A stretch of 64,000 nucleotides of DNA, from assembly GCF_037892545.1 (NCBI RefSeq), contig NZ_JBBKBG010000005.1, forward strand, positions 34,837 through 98,836, read 5' to 3'. A program made the position numbers and the translations under genes. Within the stretch, counting starts at the first letter, position 1. Every line of letters begins with the position of its first letter. Positions 46,160-55,077 of the stretch are shown here, piece after piece. The notes under the pieces are model-generated. The model saw only the letters and a list, made by a program, of their open reading frames with translations. It did not search any database and was not told the DNA's origin. This DNA is from Pseudogracilibacillus sp037892545. GTDB lineage: Bacteria > Bacillota > Bacilli > Bacillales > Amphibacillaceae.

Positions 46160-46241
46160 GTTTGTAATGAAGATATGTCATACGATAGGTCATTCATAGC
46201 CATCTCTCCTATATATGAAGGCACCCTTTTACATTGTATTT

Positions 46242-46272
46242 GCATTATTTCCCAGGAAATAATGCTTTTTTT
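46242..46272 (+). terminator. Terminator after the LytTR gene
   Basis: GCATTATTTCC and GGAAATAATGC with a two-base loop are followed by seven T residues. The exporter genes downstream therefore have their own promoter, perhaps around TATAAT at 46334-46340. Confidence 0.9.
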
Positions 46273-46399
46273 ATGGATCATTTGTCGAAGAAATGGTTTC
46301 GTTCATCTTTCTTTATACTCCTTTCATCGAGAATATAATGCGGTATATTCGACTTACATATACATTGGATATAGCAAAGCAACCGAGGAGGAAATATGA

Positions 46400-47248
46400 A
46401 TGGGAAATGTGATTGAAATCGAAAACTTAGCAAAAGCTTTTGGAAATGAGCATGCTTTAACGAATGTGAATTTTCATGTGAAAAAAGGAGAAATTTTTGG
46501 TTTTTTAGGACCGAGTGGTGCTGGAAAAACAACGACAATCAAAATTTTAACAGGTCAAATGAGTTATACGAGAGGGTCTGTTCAAGTATTTGGCGAAGAT
46601 GTCATGCAATTAAAGAAGTCCAAAAATAGAAAACGTTTTGGGGTGTTAACAGATAATAGTGGTTTATATGACAAACTATCTGTTGAAGATAATTTATTAT
46701 TTTATTGTGAGTTATATGATGTTCCGACTAAAAAAGTCGATGAAGTATTAGACGTGGTACAATTGAGAGAAGAGAAAAAGAAACGAGTAGCAAAACTATC
46801 AAAAGGAATGCGTCAACGAGTAACATTAGCAAGAACACTTCTACATGAACCAGCATTATTATTTTTGGATGAACCAACATCTGCTTTGGATCCTGTAAAT
46901 ACTCAATTTATTTATAAAGGTTTACGCGAGTTAAATGAGCGTGGAACCACTATCTTTTTAACGACACATAATATGGAAGAAGCTGATTCTTTATGTGACC
47001 GAATTGCTTTTTTACATGACGGGGAAATTCAATTACTCGATACACCGGATGCTTTAAAGAAACAATTTGCTAAAGATGAAATGGACATCGAATTAAAAAA
47101 TGGGAATCGTATCACATTAAGTAAAGGTAAAAAAGATGCACAAATTTTATATAATTATATGAAAAAGGAAGAAATCGTCACGATTCATTCGAATGAGCCA
47201 ACAATTGGAGATATTTTCGTTTATGTAACTGGGAGGGAATTAGTATGA
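46400..47248 (+). CDS. ABC transporter ATP-binding protein
   Basis: A 282-residue ATPase with Walker A GPSGAGKTTTIK, signature LSKGMRQR, Walker B LLFLDEPTSALDP and H-loop TTHNMEEA. The C-terminal part resembles the drug/lantibiotic-type exporters (NatA/BcrA-like). GAGGAGGAAA precedes the start. It overlaps the permease gene by four bases (ATGA). Confidence 0.93.
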   Translation: MGNVIEIENLAKAFGNEHALTNVNFHVKKGEIFGFLGPSGAGKTTTIKILTGQMSYTRGSVQVFGEDVMQLKKSKNRKRFGVLTDNSGLYDKLSVEDNLLFYCELYDVPTKKVDEVLDVVQLREEKKKRVAKLSKGMRQRVTLARTLLHEPALLFLDEPTSALDPVNTQFIYKGLRELNERGTTIFLTTHNMEEADSLCDRIAFLHDGEIQLLDTPDALKKQFAKDEMDIELKNGNRITLSKGKKDAQILYNYMKKEEIVTIHSNEPTIGDIFVYVTGRELV

Positions 47249-47952
47249 ATATTTCAATGAAACGCGTGAAAGCAATTTTTATGAAAGACTACAAGGAATT
47301 TTCACGTAATATGTCTATTTCGATCGTTATATTAATGACCCCATTGCTTTCTTTATTTTATGGAAAAGTAGGAGAAAATACGATTGACAGTTATTATTTC
47401 ATATTTAATATGACATTCGTAATGGTCGCGACATATGTACAAAGTTGTTTAATTGCCGAAGAAAGGGAAAAAAATACATTACGGGCATTAATACTATCCC
47501 CTGCAAATGTTCAAGAGATTTTATTAGGAAAAAGCTTATTTACATTTAGTACTACTTTTTTTACGATGATGGTATGTATCATTTTAATTGATTATCGCCC
47601 TGCCAATATATCTATTATTACCGTAGCAATGCTACTTTCAACATTGTTTTATATTGCATTAGGGACATTCATTGGATTATTTGCTAAGTCAGTGATGGAA
47701 GCTTCTGTTTATTCTTTCCCTGCAATTGGAATATTCACTGTAGGAACATTCATTCGTTTGTTTTCAGAACAATATCCTATGTTAAAAATAGCCCATTATT
47801 TACCGAATATTCAATTGATTGATATTGCGTTAAAGGTAGAAGCTGGTAAAGGCTTTGTTAACGTCTTACCTGAGTTAGGTGTTATTTTACTTTGGTCTAT
47901 CGTTGCGATGATTGTTACTGTTATTGTATATAAAAAACGAATGGTCGATTAA
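47245..47952 (+). CDS. ABC-2 type transporter permease
   Basis: A 235-residue membrane protein with six hydrophobic segments and the ABC-2 coupling region CLIAEEREKNTLRALILSPA. It pairs with the upstream ATPase through a four-base overlap. Exporters of this shape remove drugs, peptides or sodium; the substrate is unknown. A T-box leader for proC begins right after its stop codon. Confidence 0.9.
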   Translation: MNISMKRVKAIFMKDYKEFSRNMSISIVILMTPLLSLFYGKVGENTIDSYYFIFNMTFVMVATYVQSCLIAEEREKNTLRALILSPANVQEILLGKSLFTFSTTFFTMMVCIILIDYRPANISIITVAMLLSTLFYIALGTFIGLFAKSVMEASVYSFPAIGIFTVGTFIRLFSEQYPMLKIAHYLPNIQLIDIALKVEAGKGFVNVLPELGVILLWSIVAMIVTVIVYKKRMVD

Positions 47953-47953
47953 C

Positions 47954-48248
47954 TTGACAAAATATGAATAAAACCATATATTTTAAATGATATAAATATT
48001 CAAAAAAGATGATGAAGAGACGAGTAAAAAGTATATCGACCAAAGAGAGTAAAATTCAAAGGCTGAAAAATTTTGCGGTATAGATATCTTTTGAACCCTA
48101 CCTTGGAGTCGTTAGTGAAAAACTAACCGCAAAGAAATATTGCGTTAACAAATAATGAAGTGGACATATTTGTCAATTTAGGTGGTACCGCGGATAAAAA
48201 ACAACCTCTATCCGTCCTATATTTTTAGGACGTTATAGAGGTTTTTAA
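47954..48248 (+). ncRNA. T-box riboswitch of proC with promoter
   Basis: A promoter (TTGACA 47954-47959, 17 bases, TATATT 47977-47982) leads into a T-box leader. The probable specifier is a proline codon in GAACCCTACC (about 48093-48102). The T-box AGGTGGTACCGCGG lies near 48179-48192, and a terminator (ACCTCTAT/ATAGAGGT with a T run) at 48205-48248. Proline biosynthesis would be raised when tRNA-Pro is uncharged. Confidence 0.92.
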
Positions 48249-48268
48249 ATTTATATTGGAGGATAAAG

Positions 48269-49081
48269 ATGAATAAAATTGCATTTATCGGAGCCGGTTC
48301 AATGGCAGAAGCGGTGTTTGCCGGATTAATACAAACGAATTTTATCGATAAACAACAAATTTACGTATCGAATAAAGAAAATGAGGCACGTTTAGAAGAA
48401 ATTCGCCAAAAATATGGTGTCAATGGAACGACCAACAAAAAAGAAGCGATAAAAGATGCGGATATCGTATTTTTAGCGATGAAACCACATGATATGGAAC
48501 ATGCCTTAATCGAAATAAAGGATTATGTAGAAACAGATCAATTATTTATTTCTGTTATTGCCGGAAAATCGACATCATTTATACAGGAAGTATTAGGAAA
48601 AGAAGTAGCAGTAATTCGTTCTATGCCAAATACGTCCGCAACGATTGGGCAATCCGCAACAGCAATTGCAAAAGGAGCGTTTGCTACAGATCAAGATATT
48701 CAGATTGCTGAAAAAATATTTGCTTCTATTGGAACAGTTACCGTCGTAGAGGAAGAGGAAATGCATATTGTAACAGCGATATCTGGTAGTGGTCCAGCGT
48801 ACATGTATTATATTGTTGAAGCGATGGAAAAAGCAGCAATGGAAGCAGGGTTAACGAAAGAAACGGCCCAACAATTAATTGCCCAAACTTTAATTGGTGC
48901 AGGAAATATGTTACAACAAAGTGAGCTTTCCCCAAGTCAACTACGCATCAATGTTACAAGTCCAAATGGAACGACTGCTGCAGGTTTAGAAGCATTACAA
49001 GCATATAAAGTAGATGAAGGGTTCATCGCCTGTGTACATCGAGCGAAAGAACGTTCAGAGCAATTAGGAAAAGAACAATAA
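48269..49081 (+). CDS. proC: Pyrroline-5-carboxylate reductase
   Basis: A 270-residue ProC with the N-terminal NAD(P) motif IGAGSMAEA, the central VIRSMPNTSATIG and the C-terminal dimer segment SGSGPAYMYYIVEAM and NVTSPNGTTAAGL. It completes proline synthesis from pyrroline-5-carboxylate. GGAGG precedes the ATG. The T-box leader controls it. The window therefore has both proline making (proC) and proline oxidation (putB). Confidence 0.96.
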   Translation: MNKIAFIGAGSMAEAVFAGLIQTNFIDKQQIYVSNKENEARLEEIRQKYGVNGTTNKKEAIKDADIVFLAMKPHDMEHALIEIKDYVETDQLFISVIAGKSTSFIQEVLGKEVAVIRSMPNTSATIGQSATAIAKGAFATDQDIQIAEKIFASIGTVTVVEEEEMHIVTAISGSGPAYMYYIVEAMEKAAMEAGLTKETAQQLIAQTLIGAGNMLQQSELSPSQLRINVTSPNGTTAAGLEALQAYKVDEGFIACVHRAKERSEQLGKEQ

Positions 49082-49114
49082 ACTTCTACTAGCGACTCCA
49101 ACAGGAAATGGTCG

Positions 49115-50401
49115 CTAGTTTTCTTTTTCAATGATAAATTGATCCCCTAACAATAACCAATTTTGTGGAAAACTTAAACCAAGCTTCCAATAGGCAATTC
49201 CTCGTAATCCATAGTGACGAATCAAATTAAATTTAGCTTGAATACTTCGCGCATCTTCAAACCAAACAATATGTTCCCGTCCATTTTCATCTACATATTC
49301 AAAAAAAGGTGCTTGTGCTGTTGTATCATATTGTATTTGTACTTTATGTTCTAACGCAATTTGTAATGCTTGTTGGGGACTTAATGCTCGTGCAAATGAT
49401 TCTCCTTGAACGAAGGGCAATGTCCAATCATATCCGTATAAATTTTGTCCGAGTAAAATTTTCTCTTTCGGTATTTCCGTTAAGGCATATTGAAGGACCC
49501 TTTCTACTTCATTAATCGGTGAAACGGGAAGAGGTGGTCCTGCACTATACCCCCATTCATATGTCATTAAGACGACAAAATCATTTATTTCCCCTTGTCT
49601 TTGATAATCATGTGCTTCATATAATAAACCTTGCTGTGTGGAACTTGTTTTAGGTGCAAGTGCAACAGACAGTGTAATCCCCTTTTCATGTAAACGACTT
49701 TGTAGTTTTTCCATAAAATTATTATATGCTTCGCGATCTTCTGGACGAATAAATTCAAAGTCCATATGTACATCTTGAAATCCGTCTTTTACGGCACTGT
49801 TTACGATATGGTCTATGAAATTTTGCTGTACAGCTTGTACGGTTAACAAAATATGAGCGAGTTCTGTACTAAATGCCCCATCTTCAATATTGGAAACAAC
49901 AAAAGCAAGTTTTGTATGATGTTGTTTGGCAATGTCTATAAAACGATTTAATGGTGGTGCCGTAAGCGATCCATCACGATTGGCACGATAACTAAATGGT
50001 GCTAAATAGGTTAAAAGCTCACTATTGTTTTCGGCTGCAATTTCTAAAGGTTGGGAGACGGTATCTCCTATCGGTTCTATATACCCGAATGATGTCAGTA
50101 CACTTTTTTCCCTTGGTGGAATATATAAGCGAAATCCAATAGGAAGCGGCATATTTATTTGTACTCGATTCATTCGAGCTAATTGTTCAACAGATAACTG
50201 AAAACGTTGACTAATCGTATATAAAGAATCATTCGGCTGGACAAAATAATATTGCCCAAAAATCGGAATGACAAGTGCTTGCCCGACTAATAAATTTGGT
50301 GTCGGTAATTCATTTGCCTCTGATATAGAAAAAACAGAAGTACTATACAAATTTGCAATAGAAAACAATGTTTCACCTTGTTGCACGACATGAATTTGCA
50401 A
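49115..50401 (-). CDS. sleL: Spore germination hydrolase SleL/YaaH-like (two LysM plus GH18)
   Basis: A 428-residue protein with two N-terminal LysM domains (residues 2-47 and 51-95, starting HVVQQGETLFSIA and FVQPNDSLYTIS) and a GH18-type catalytic domain with the acidic motif DVHMDFEF near 220. SleL/YaaH hydrolyses spore-cortex muramic-lactam peptidoglycan at germination. It has no signal peptide, which fits synthesis in the mother cell. It supports an endospore-forming host. Confidence 0.92.
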   Translation of the reverse strand: MQIHVVQQGETLFSIANLYSTSVFSISEANELPTPNLLVGQALVIPIFGQYYFVQPNDSLYTISQRFQLSVEQLARMNRVQINMPLPIGFRLYIPPREKSVLTSFGYIEPIGDTVSQPLEIAAENNSELLTYLAPFSYRANRDGSLTAPPLNRFIDIAKQHHTKLAFVVSNIEDGAFSTELAHILLTVQAVQQNFIDHIVNSAVKDGFQDVHMDFEFIRPEDREAYNNFMEKLQSRLHEKGITLSVALAPKTSSTQQGLLYEAHDYQRQGEINDFVVLMTYEWGYSAGPPLPVSPINEVERVLQYALTEIPKEKILLGQNLYGYDWTLPFVQGESFARALSPQQALQIALEHKVQIQYDTTAQAPFFEYVDENGREHIVWFEDARSIQAKFNLIRHYGLRGIAYWKLGLSFPQNWLLLGDQFIIEKEN

Positions 50402-50475
50402 AAGTAACTCCCCCTCATTGAAAAATATGCTATTGTTAATATATGAAAATGAATAAAAAAAAGAAGTGACAAAAG

Positions 50476-50943
50476 ATGAATAAAGACGAAAAATTTATGA
50501 AAGAAGCATTAGAAGAAGCAAAAAAAGCGGCTTTACGAAATGAAGTACCAATTGGAGCAGTTGTCGTTTATAACGATGAAATTATTGCCAGAGGCTCTAA
50601 TATTCGTGAGGAAAGTGAAACAACTTTATCTCATGCAGAGCTAGTAGCAATAGAACAGGCAAATAAAGTAATTGGTAGTTGGCGTTTGGAGGATTGTACA
50701 CTATATGTCACATTAGAACCATGTGTGATGTGTGCTGGTACGATTGTTCAATCCCGAATGAAACGAGTTGTATATGGCGCGATAGATCCAAAAGGTGGTT
50801 GCGCTGGTACTTTAATGAATTTGCTCGATGAATCCAGATTTAATCATCAAGTCGAAGTCACCTCAGGTGTATTAGAGGAAAATTGTCGTGTTTTGTTGCA
50901 AGATTTTTTTAAACAATTACGCAAGAAAAAAACGTCGTATTAA
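50476..50943 (+). CDS. tadA: tRNA-specific adenosine deaminase TadA
   Basis: A 155-residue deaminase with the zinc and catalytic motifs HAELVAIE and PCVMCAG. It converts A34 of tRNA-Arg to inosine. The Bacillus order yaaH-tadA-SRP RNA is kept, with one membrane protein added. It starts after AAAAGAAGTG and ends within a bidirectional terminator. Confidence 0.95.
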   Translation: MNKDEKFMKEALEEAKKAALRNEVPIGAVVVYNDEIIARGSNIREESETTLSHAELVAIEQANKVIGSWRLEDCTLYVTLEPCVMCAGTIVQSRMKRVVYGAIDPKGGCAGTLMNLLDESRFNHQVEVTSGVLEENCRVLLQDFFKQLRKKKTSY

Positions 50944-50960
50944 TGATTACGACGTTTTTT
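50927..50960. terminator. Bidirectional terminator formed by two gene ends
   Basis: AAAAAACGTCGTA and TACGACGTTTTTT form a 13-base stem. It overlaps the last codons of tadA and of the converging membrane-protein gene, so both genes encode part of their own terminator. Confidence 0.85.
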
Positions 50961-51639
50961 TCTGAGCTCTTTTTCGATACGTAATCCAAGAGAAAATAAG
51001 CCCTTTGTTTTTTTCATTTCTTCTTCTTTCTTCTGTTAAATATTGTTGTCGTTCCTTATAATTCATTTCACGTAGTGCTTCTTTACGTTTTTGTCCAGAT
51101 GCAATGGCATAGACAAAAATAACGACAGGTAAGGCAAGACTTAATAGAAGTAAATGTAGAGAACTAAATTCCACTGCTGGTACATATTCTTTTAAAAAGA
51201 TTGGTCCAATGGCAACTAAAGAAAACACACTTGCTCCATAAACGAGTGCCATGAATGAAATGCTTGATAATGGTAACATGGAAAAAATAATAGATCCTAA
51301 CACCCCACCTATGACACAACATGCTGCTAAAATAGCTGCGGTTGGAACTAACATCTGATCGCCAAACATGAGGCTTTCTCCATTTACTAAAAATAGATCA
51401 AATTGGTAGGAACCTAAAAGAATAAGTCCGATAAACACGCCTGTAATGATAACGATTAATAATCCTGTTACAATGATATTGAAAACAATTTGAATGGCGT
51501 ATAAAATTGTACGACCAGCGAATTGAAATATAGCAAATTTAGATAAAAAGGCAAAAATACCAAAAATTAAAAATAAGGCGATAAATCCGATTAAATAAAT
51601 ACTATAATCTACGAGTGCTTCTGCAAATTGTCCTGTCAT
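50947..51639 (-). CDS. Predicted polytopic membrane protein of unknown function
   Basis: A 230-residue protein with about six hydrophobic segments in residues 10-190 and a highly charged C-terminal tail (KRKEALREMNYKERQQYL, EERRRNEKN). The start at 51639 has a usable AAAGGGG-type signal upstream. I do not recognise a family. It lies between tadA and the SRP RNA gene, on the opposite strand, where Bacillus subtilis has no such gene. Confidence 0.7.
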   Translation of the reverse strand: MTGQFAEALVDYSIYLIGFIALFLIFGIFAFLSKFAIFQFAGRTILYAIQIVFNIIVTGLLIVIITGVFIGLILLGSYQFDLFLVNGESLMFGDQMLVPTAAILAACCVIGGVLGSIIFSMLPLSSISFMALVYGASVFSLVAIGPIFLKEYVPAVEFSSLHLLLLSLALPVVIFVYAIASGQKRKEALREMNYKERQQYLTEERRRNEKNKGLIFSWITYRKRAQKKTS

Positions 51640-51818
51640 GTATGTAACCCCTTTTTAAATTCCCGAGATGTTTTTTAGTGTAACAAACATTACGTATTAT
51701 GAATATAGATTTTGTGAAAAATAATACTTTAGTGTGAGATATAATAGGATAGATTAGATATTTACAAGTATGTTTTATAGGAATAAATAAGTGGAAAAAG
51801 GTGGAATGTTTGTATTCA

Positions 51819-51847
51819 TTGCATTTTATCTGTCAAACACGTATAAT
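51819..51847 (+). promoter_or_regulatory. Promoter of SRP RNA
   Basis: TTGCAT (51819-51824), 17 bases, TATAAT (51842-51847). Transcription would begin at the SRP RNA 5' end. Confidence 0.7.
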
Positions 51848-51853
51848 AATAAA

Positions 51854-52128
51854 TGCCGTGCTAGGTGGGGAGGTAGCGGTGCCCTATCACTTGCAATCCG
51901 CTATAGCAAGACTGAATTCCCTTCTTAGGTATGGTGACTTTATGGTCTGCCTTAAGGAATTAGTGTTGACGTATAGATCTCACGCAACAGGAACCCATGA
52001 ACCCTGTCAGGTCCGGAAGGAAGCAGCAGTAAGTGGTCATTCTTGTGTGCCGTGGGGCAACCTAGACCGAGCTATGCACTTAAGTAACGCATAGGGACGT
52101 CATATCGATGTTGGGTGCACGGCTTTTA
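51854..52128 (+). ncRNA. ffs: Signal recognition particle RNA (large, Alu-containing)
   Basis: About 275 bases starting GCCGTGCTAGGTGGGGAGGTAGCGGTGCCC in pieces that match the Alu-domain start of Bacillus scRNA. The S-domain hairpin follows with CAGGTCCGGAAGGAAGCAGCAGTAAG split around 52010-52035, and the pairing end GTGCACGGC closes at 52115-52123. It binds Ffh to target nascent membrane proteins. Normally dnaX follows; here mqo does, on the opposite strand. Confidence 0.95.
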
Positions 52129-52182
52129 TTTTATATTTAAAAGCCGAAGGAAAAGTTAGGGATACCTAGCTTTACATATGTT

Positions 52183-52221
52183 AAAAGACTTTCGTATGTT
52201 ATACGAAAGTCTTTTTTGTTG
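52183..52221 (+). terminator. Terminator downstream of SRP RNA
   Basis: AAAAGACTTTCGTAT and ATACGAAAGTCTTTT form a 15-base stem with a three-base loop and T run. Confidence 0.85.
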
Positions 52222-52261
52222 GAAATTTGATAAGTAGAAACAATTCTTTGTACAATCAATT

Positions 52262-52298
52262 AAAAAAAGAGCTAAGCATATGATCATATACTTAGCTC
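52262..52298 (-). terminator. Terminator after mqo
   Basis: GAGCTAAG and CTTAGCTC with a palindromic core form a hairpin; on the minus strand a T run follows, 14 bases past the mqo stop codon. Confidence 0.8.
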
Positions 52299-52311
52299 CT
52301 TATTTATATTC

Positions 52312-53793
52312 TTAACGTAACCCGAGGTTTTTCTCTGCTTCTGCAACGACTTCATCTAATAATTCAGGATGATCCACTAATTTCTTACCGTAAGAAGGAA
52401 TCATTTCTTTAATTTTATCTTCCCATTGAGGCATTTTTTCTGGGAAACATTTTTCAATAACATCCAACATAACTTTGACAGCTGTGGAAGCCCCAGGAGA
52501 AGCCCCTAATAATGCGGAAATGGATCCATCCATACTTGATACGACTTCTGTACCGAATTGTAATGTTCCTTTTCCATTTTCTTCTGTATCTTTAATTACT
52601 TGTACACGTTGTCCAGCTACAATGAAATCCCAATCTTCGCTTTTAGCGTTTGGAATAAATTGGCGTAACTCTTCCATACGTTGTTCTTTCGATAACAATA
52701 ATTGCTGAATTAAATATTTTGTTAAAGACATTTCTTTTGCACCAGCAGCAAGCATTGTAAACACGTTATTTGGCTTCACAGACGTAATTAAATCCATGTT
52801 TGAACCAGTCTTTAAAAACTTCGGTGAAAAACCAGCGAAAGGTCCGAATAATAATGATTTTTCATTATCAATATAACGAGTATCTAAGTGTGGTACAGAC
52901 ATTGGTGGTGCACCAACCGCAGCCTTTCCATAAACTTTTGCATGGTGTTGTTCCACCACTTCAGGGTTTTTACAAACCATAAAAATACCACTGACAGGGA
53001 ATCCACCAATTTGCTTACTTTCTGGAATACTAGACTTTTGTAGTAAATGTAGACTTCCCCCACCAGCTCCAATGAACACGAAGTTGGCACGGTGCTTTTC
53101 TACCTTACCTGTTTGTGTGTTTTTCACTTTTACTTCCCAAAGTCCTTCAGGAGTACGTTTCACATTGTTCACTGTATGATTGTAGTGCATTGCAACATCT
53201 TGATTTTCTAAATGATCTATTAACATGCGTGTTAAATTACCGAAGTTGACATCTGTTCCATTATTTACCTTTGTAGCAGCAATTCGGTCATTTACATCAC
53301 GGTCTTGCATTATTAATGGAATCCATTCTTTTAATGTTTCAGCATCCTCTGCAAATTCCATACTCTTAAATAATGGATTTTCTTTCATCGCTTTAAAGCG
53401 ACGTTTTAAATAATCAATATTTTCTTCCCCTTGTACCATACTCATATGCGGTAATGGCATAATAAAATCTTCAGGGTTTTTAATTAATTGTTTCTTTACT
53501 AAATAAGACCAAAATTGTAATGAAACTTGGAATTGTTCATTTACATTAATCGCTTTTGAAATATCGATCGTGCCATCTTCATTTTCTGTTGTGTAGTTTA
53601 ATTCACAAAGAGCAGCATGACCTGTTCCAGCGTTATTTAATTCATGAGAACTTTCTTCTCCAGGTTTGTCGAGCTTTTCGAACACTTGAATGTCCCATTC
53701 AGGAATTAATTCTTTTAAAAGGGTTCCAAGCGTCGCACTCATAATTCCAGCGCCGATTAGGATAACGTCAGTTTTTGATTCATAATTACTCAT
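52312..53793 (-). CDS. mqo: Malate:quinone oxidoreductase
   Basis: A 493-residue FAD enzyme with VILIGAGIMSATLGTLL at the start, VFEKLDKPGEESSHELNNAGTGHAALCE, VFIGAGGGSLHLLQK and a C-terminal SPGASTAVKVMLDVI. It oxidises malate to oxaloacetate and passes electrons to quinone in the membrane. ATG 53793 has GGTGA upstream; four extra codons are open before it. It is a single-gene unit. Confidence 0.96.
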   Translation of the reverse strand: MSNYESKTDVILIGAGIMSATLGTLLKELIPEWDIQVFEKLDKPGEESSHELNNAGTGHAALCELNYTTENEDGTIDISKAINVNEQFQVSLQFWSYLVKKQLIKNPEDFIMPLPHMSMVQGEENIDYLKRRFKAMKENPLFKSMEFAEDAETLKEWIPLIMQDRDVNDRIAATKVNNGTDVNFGNLTRMLIDHLENQDVAMHYNHTVNNVKRTPEGLWEVKVKNTQTGKVEKHRANFVFIGAGGGSLHLLQKSSIPESKQIGGFPVSGIFMVCKNPEVVEQHHAKVYGKAAVGAPPMSVPHLDTRYIDNEKSLLFGPFAGFSPKFLKTGSNMDLITSVKPNNVFTMLAAGAKEMSLTKYLIQQLLLSKEQRMEELRQFIPNAKSEDWDFIVAGQRVQVIKDTEENGKGTLQFGTEVVSSMDGSISALLGASPGASTAVKVMLDVIEKCFPEKMPQWEDKIKEMIPSYGKKLVDHPELLDEVVAEAEKNLGLR

Positions 53794-54066
53794 AGTCGTC
53801 ACCATATCCTTATCTTTTAGATTTTTTTAGAAAATTGCGCACACAAGATTAAGCGCCACTTCCATAAAAAGGACGCAATTGTCGCAAATTTCTCTTAAAT
53901 TTTGAATACTATCTCTATACCAATAAACAGTGTAACATAATTCAAAAATACTTTACATTAACATGTACCTTATTATAATTATTTTATAATAAACTCGACT
54001 AGTTTGTCATATAAAGTATGTGAAATGTAGAACATAGACCTTTAGAAGTAACAAATAGCACATAAT

Positions 54067-54096
54067 TTGCGTAAATGTTACAATATGTGTACGCAA
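54067..54096. promoter_or_regulatory. Palindromic candidate operator upstream of rbsK
   Basis: TTGCGTA (54067-54073) and TACGCAA (54090-54096) face each other across 16 bases. Related TTGCG motifs occur at 53835-53840 and 53873-53886 in front of mqo. They could mark a shared regulator. The rest of the 355-base gap is AT-rich with no other element I can see. Confidence 0.35.
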
Positions 54097-54148
54097 TTTT
54101 GGCTAATTTTTTATGAAAATAGAAGGAAAAGTGGAGGGAAATCATGTC

Positions 54149-55072
54149 ATGTATAATGATATTGTCATAATAGGTAGTACAAATATGGATTTAGTAATTA
54201 ATGTCAAGGAGCGTCCAGCTGGTGGAGAAACGGTATTAGGTGATCGTTTATTTACAAACCCTGGTGGAAAAGGTGCTAATCAAGCATATTCTTGTGCGAA
54301 TTTAGGTGGAGATATTGCCATGATTAGTGCTGTTGGAGAGGACGTTTTTGGAGAACAGTTATTACATAACTTAGAAAAGGTCGGGGTAAATACGACATGC
54401 ATCAAACAAATCCCTAATGAATCTTCAGGTGTAGCGCTTATTACGGTAGATGAAAAAGGAGAAAATAGTATTATCGTCGCACCTGCTGCAAATAGAGAAG
54501 TAACTCCAGCACTTATAGAAGAATATGAGGCTTATATAAAAAATGCAAAAGCAATCCTGCTGCAATTGGAAATACCATTTGAAACAGTAGAGTTGTCTGT
54601 TACATTAGCGAAAAAACATGGCGTATTAGTCTTTTTAGACCCAGCTCCTGCAAGAGAGTTGCCACAGAACGTACTAGAAAATGTTGATTATATTTTACCG
54701 AATGAAACAGAGTTAGCACAAATTACAAATATGGAAGTAAAAGATAAAAAAACGGCGATCGAAGCGAGTAAAAAACTACTAGCACAAGGTGTCAAAACAG
54801 TGATTGCAAAATTAGGAAAAGATGGTGTAGTGATTTGTTCGAATGACAATGAACGATACATTCCTGGTGAAAAAGTAACAGCAGTTGATACGACAGGTGC
54901 TGGAGATGCATTTGCCGGTGCTTTTATCTCACAAATTGTAGCTGGAAAAACGGTAGAAGAAAGTGTTTCTTATGCTAATATTGTCGGTGCATTAACCGTG
55001 ACGAAGGTTGGTGCACAAGCAGCAATGCCTACAAAAGAAATGGTAGAAAACTTCATGAAAGAGAGAGCATAA
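54149..55072 (+). CDS. rbsK: Ribokinase
   Basis: A 307-residue PfkB-family kinase with GSTNMDLVINV near the start, NPGGKGANQAYSCANLGG and the anion-hole motif DTTGAGDAFAGAF containing the catalytic aspartate. It phosphorylates ribose to ribose 5-phosphate. ATG 54149 lies nine bases after GGAGGG; the longer frame has no such signal. The following nucleoside hydrolase, six bases downstream, would release ribose for it. Confidence 0.94.
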   Translation: MYNDIVIIGSTNMDLVINVKERPAGGETVLGDRLFTNPGGKGANQAYSCANLGGDIAMISAVGEDVFGEQLLHNLEKVGVNTTCIKQIPNESSGVALITVDEKGENSIIVAPAANREVTPALIEEYEAYIKNAKAILLQLEIPFETVELSVTLAKKHGVLVFLDPAPARELPQNVLENVDYILPNETELAQITNMEVKDKKTAIEASKKLLAQGVKTVIAKLGKDGVVICSNDNERYIPGEKVTAVDTTGAGDAFAGAFISQIVAGKTVEESVSYANIVGALTVTKVGAQAAMPTKEMVENFMKERA

Positions 55073-55077
55073 ATAAA

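Noticed and set aside
51801..52094. 97-codon frame over the SRP RNA
   Set aside because: The sequence is the SRP RNA gene; the frame is incidental.
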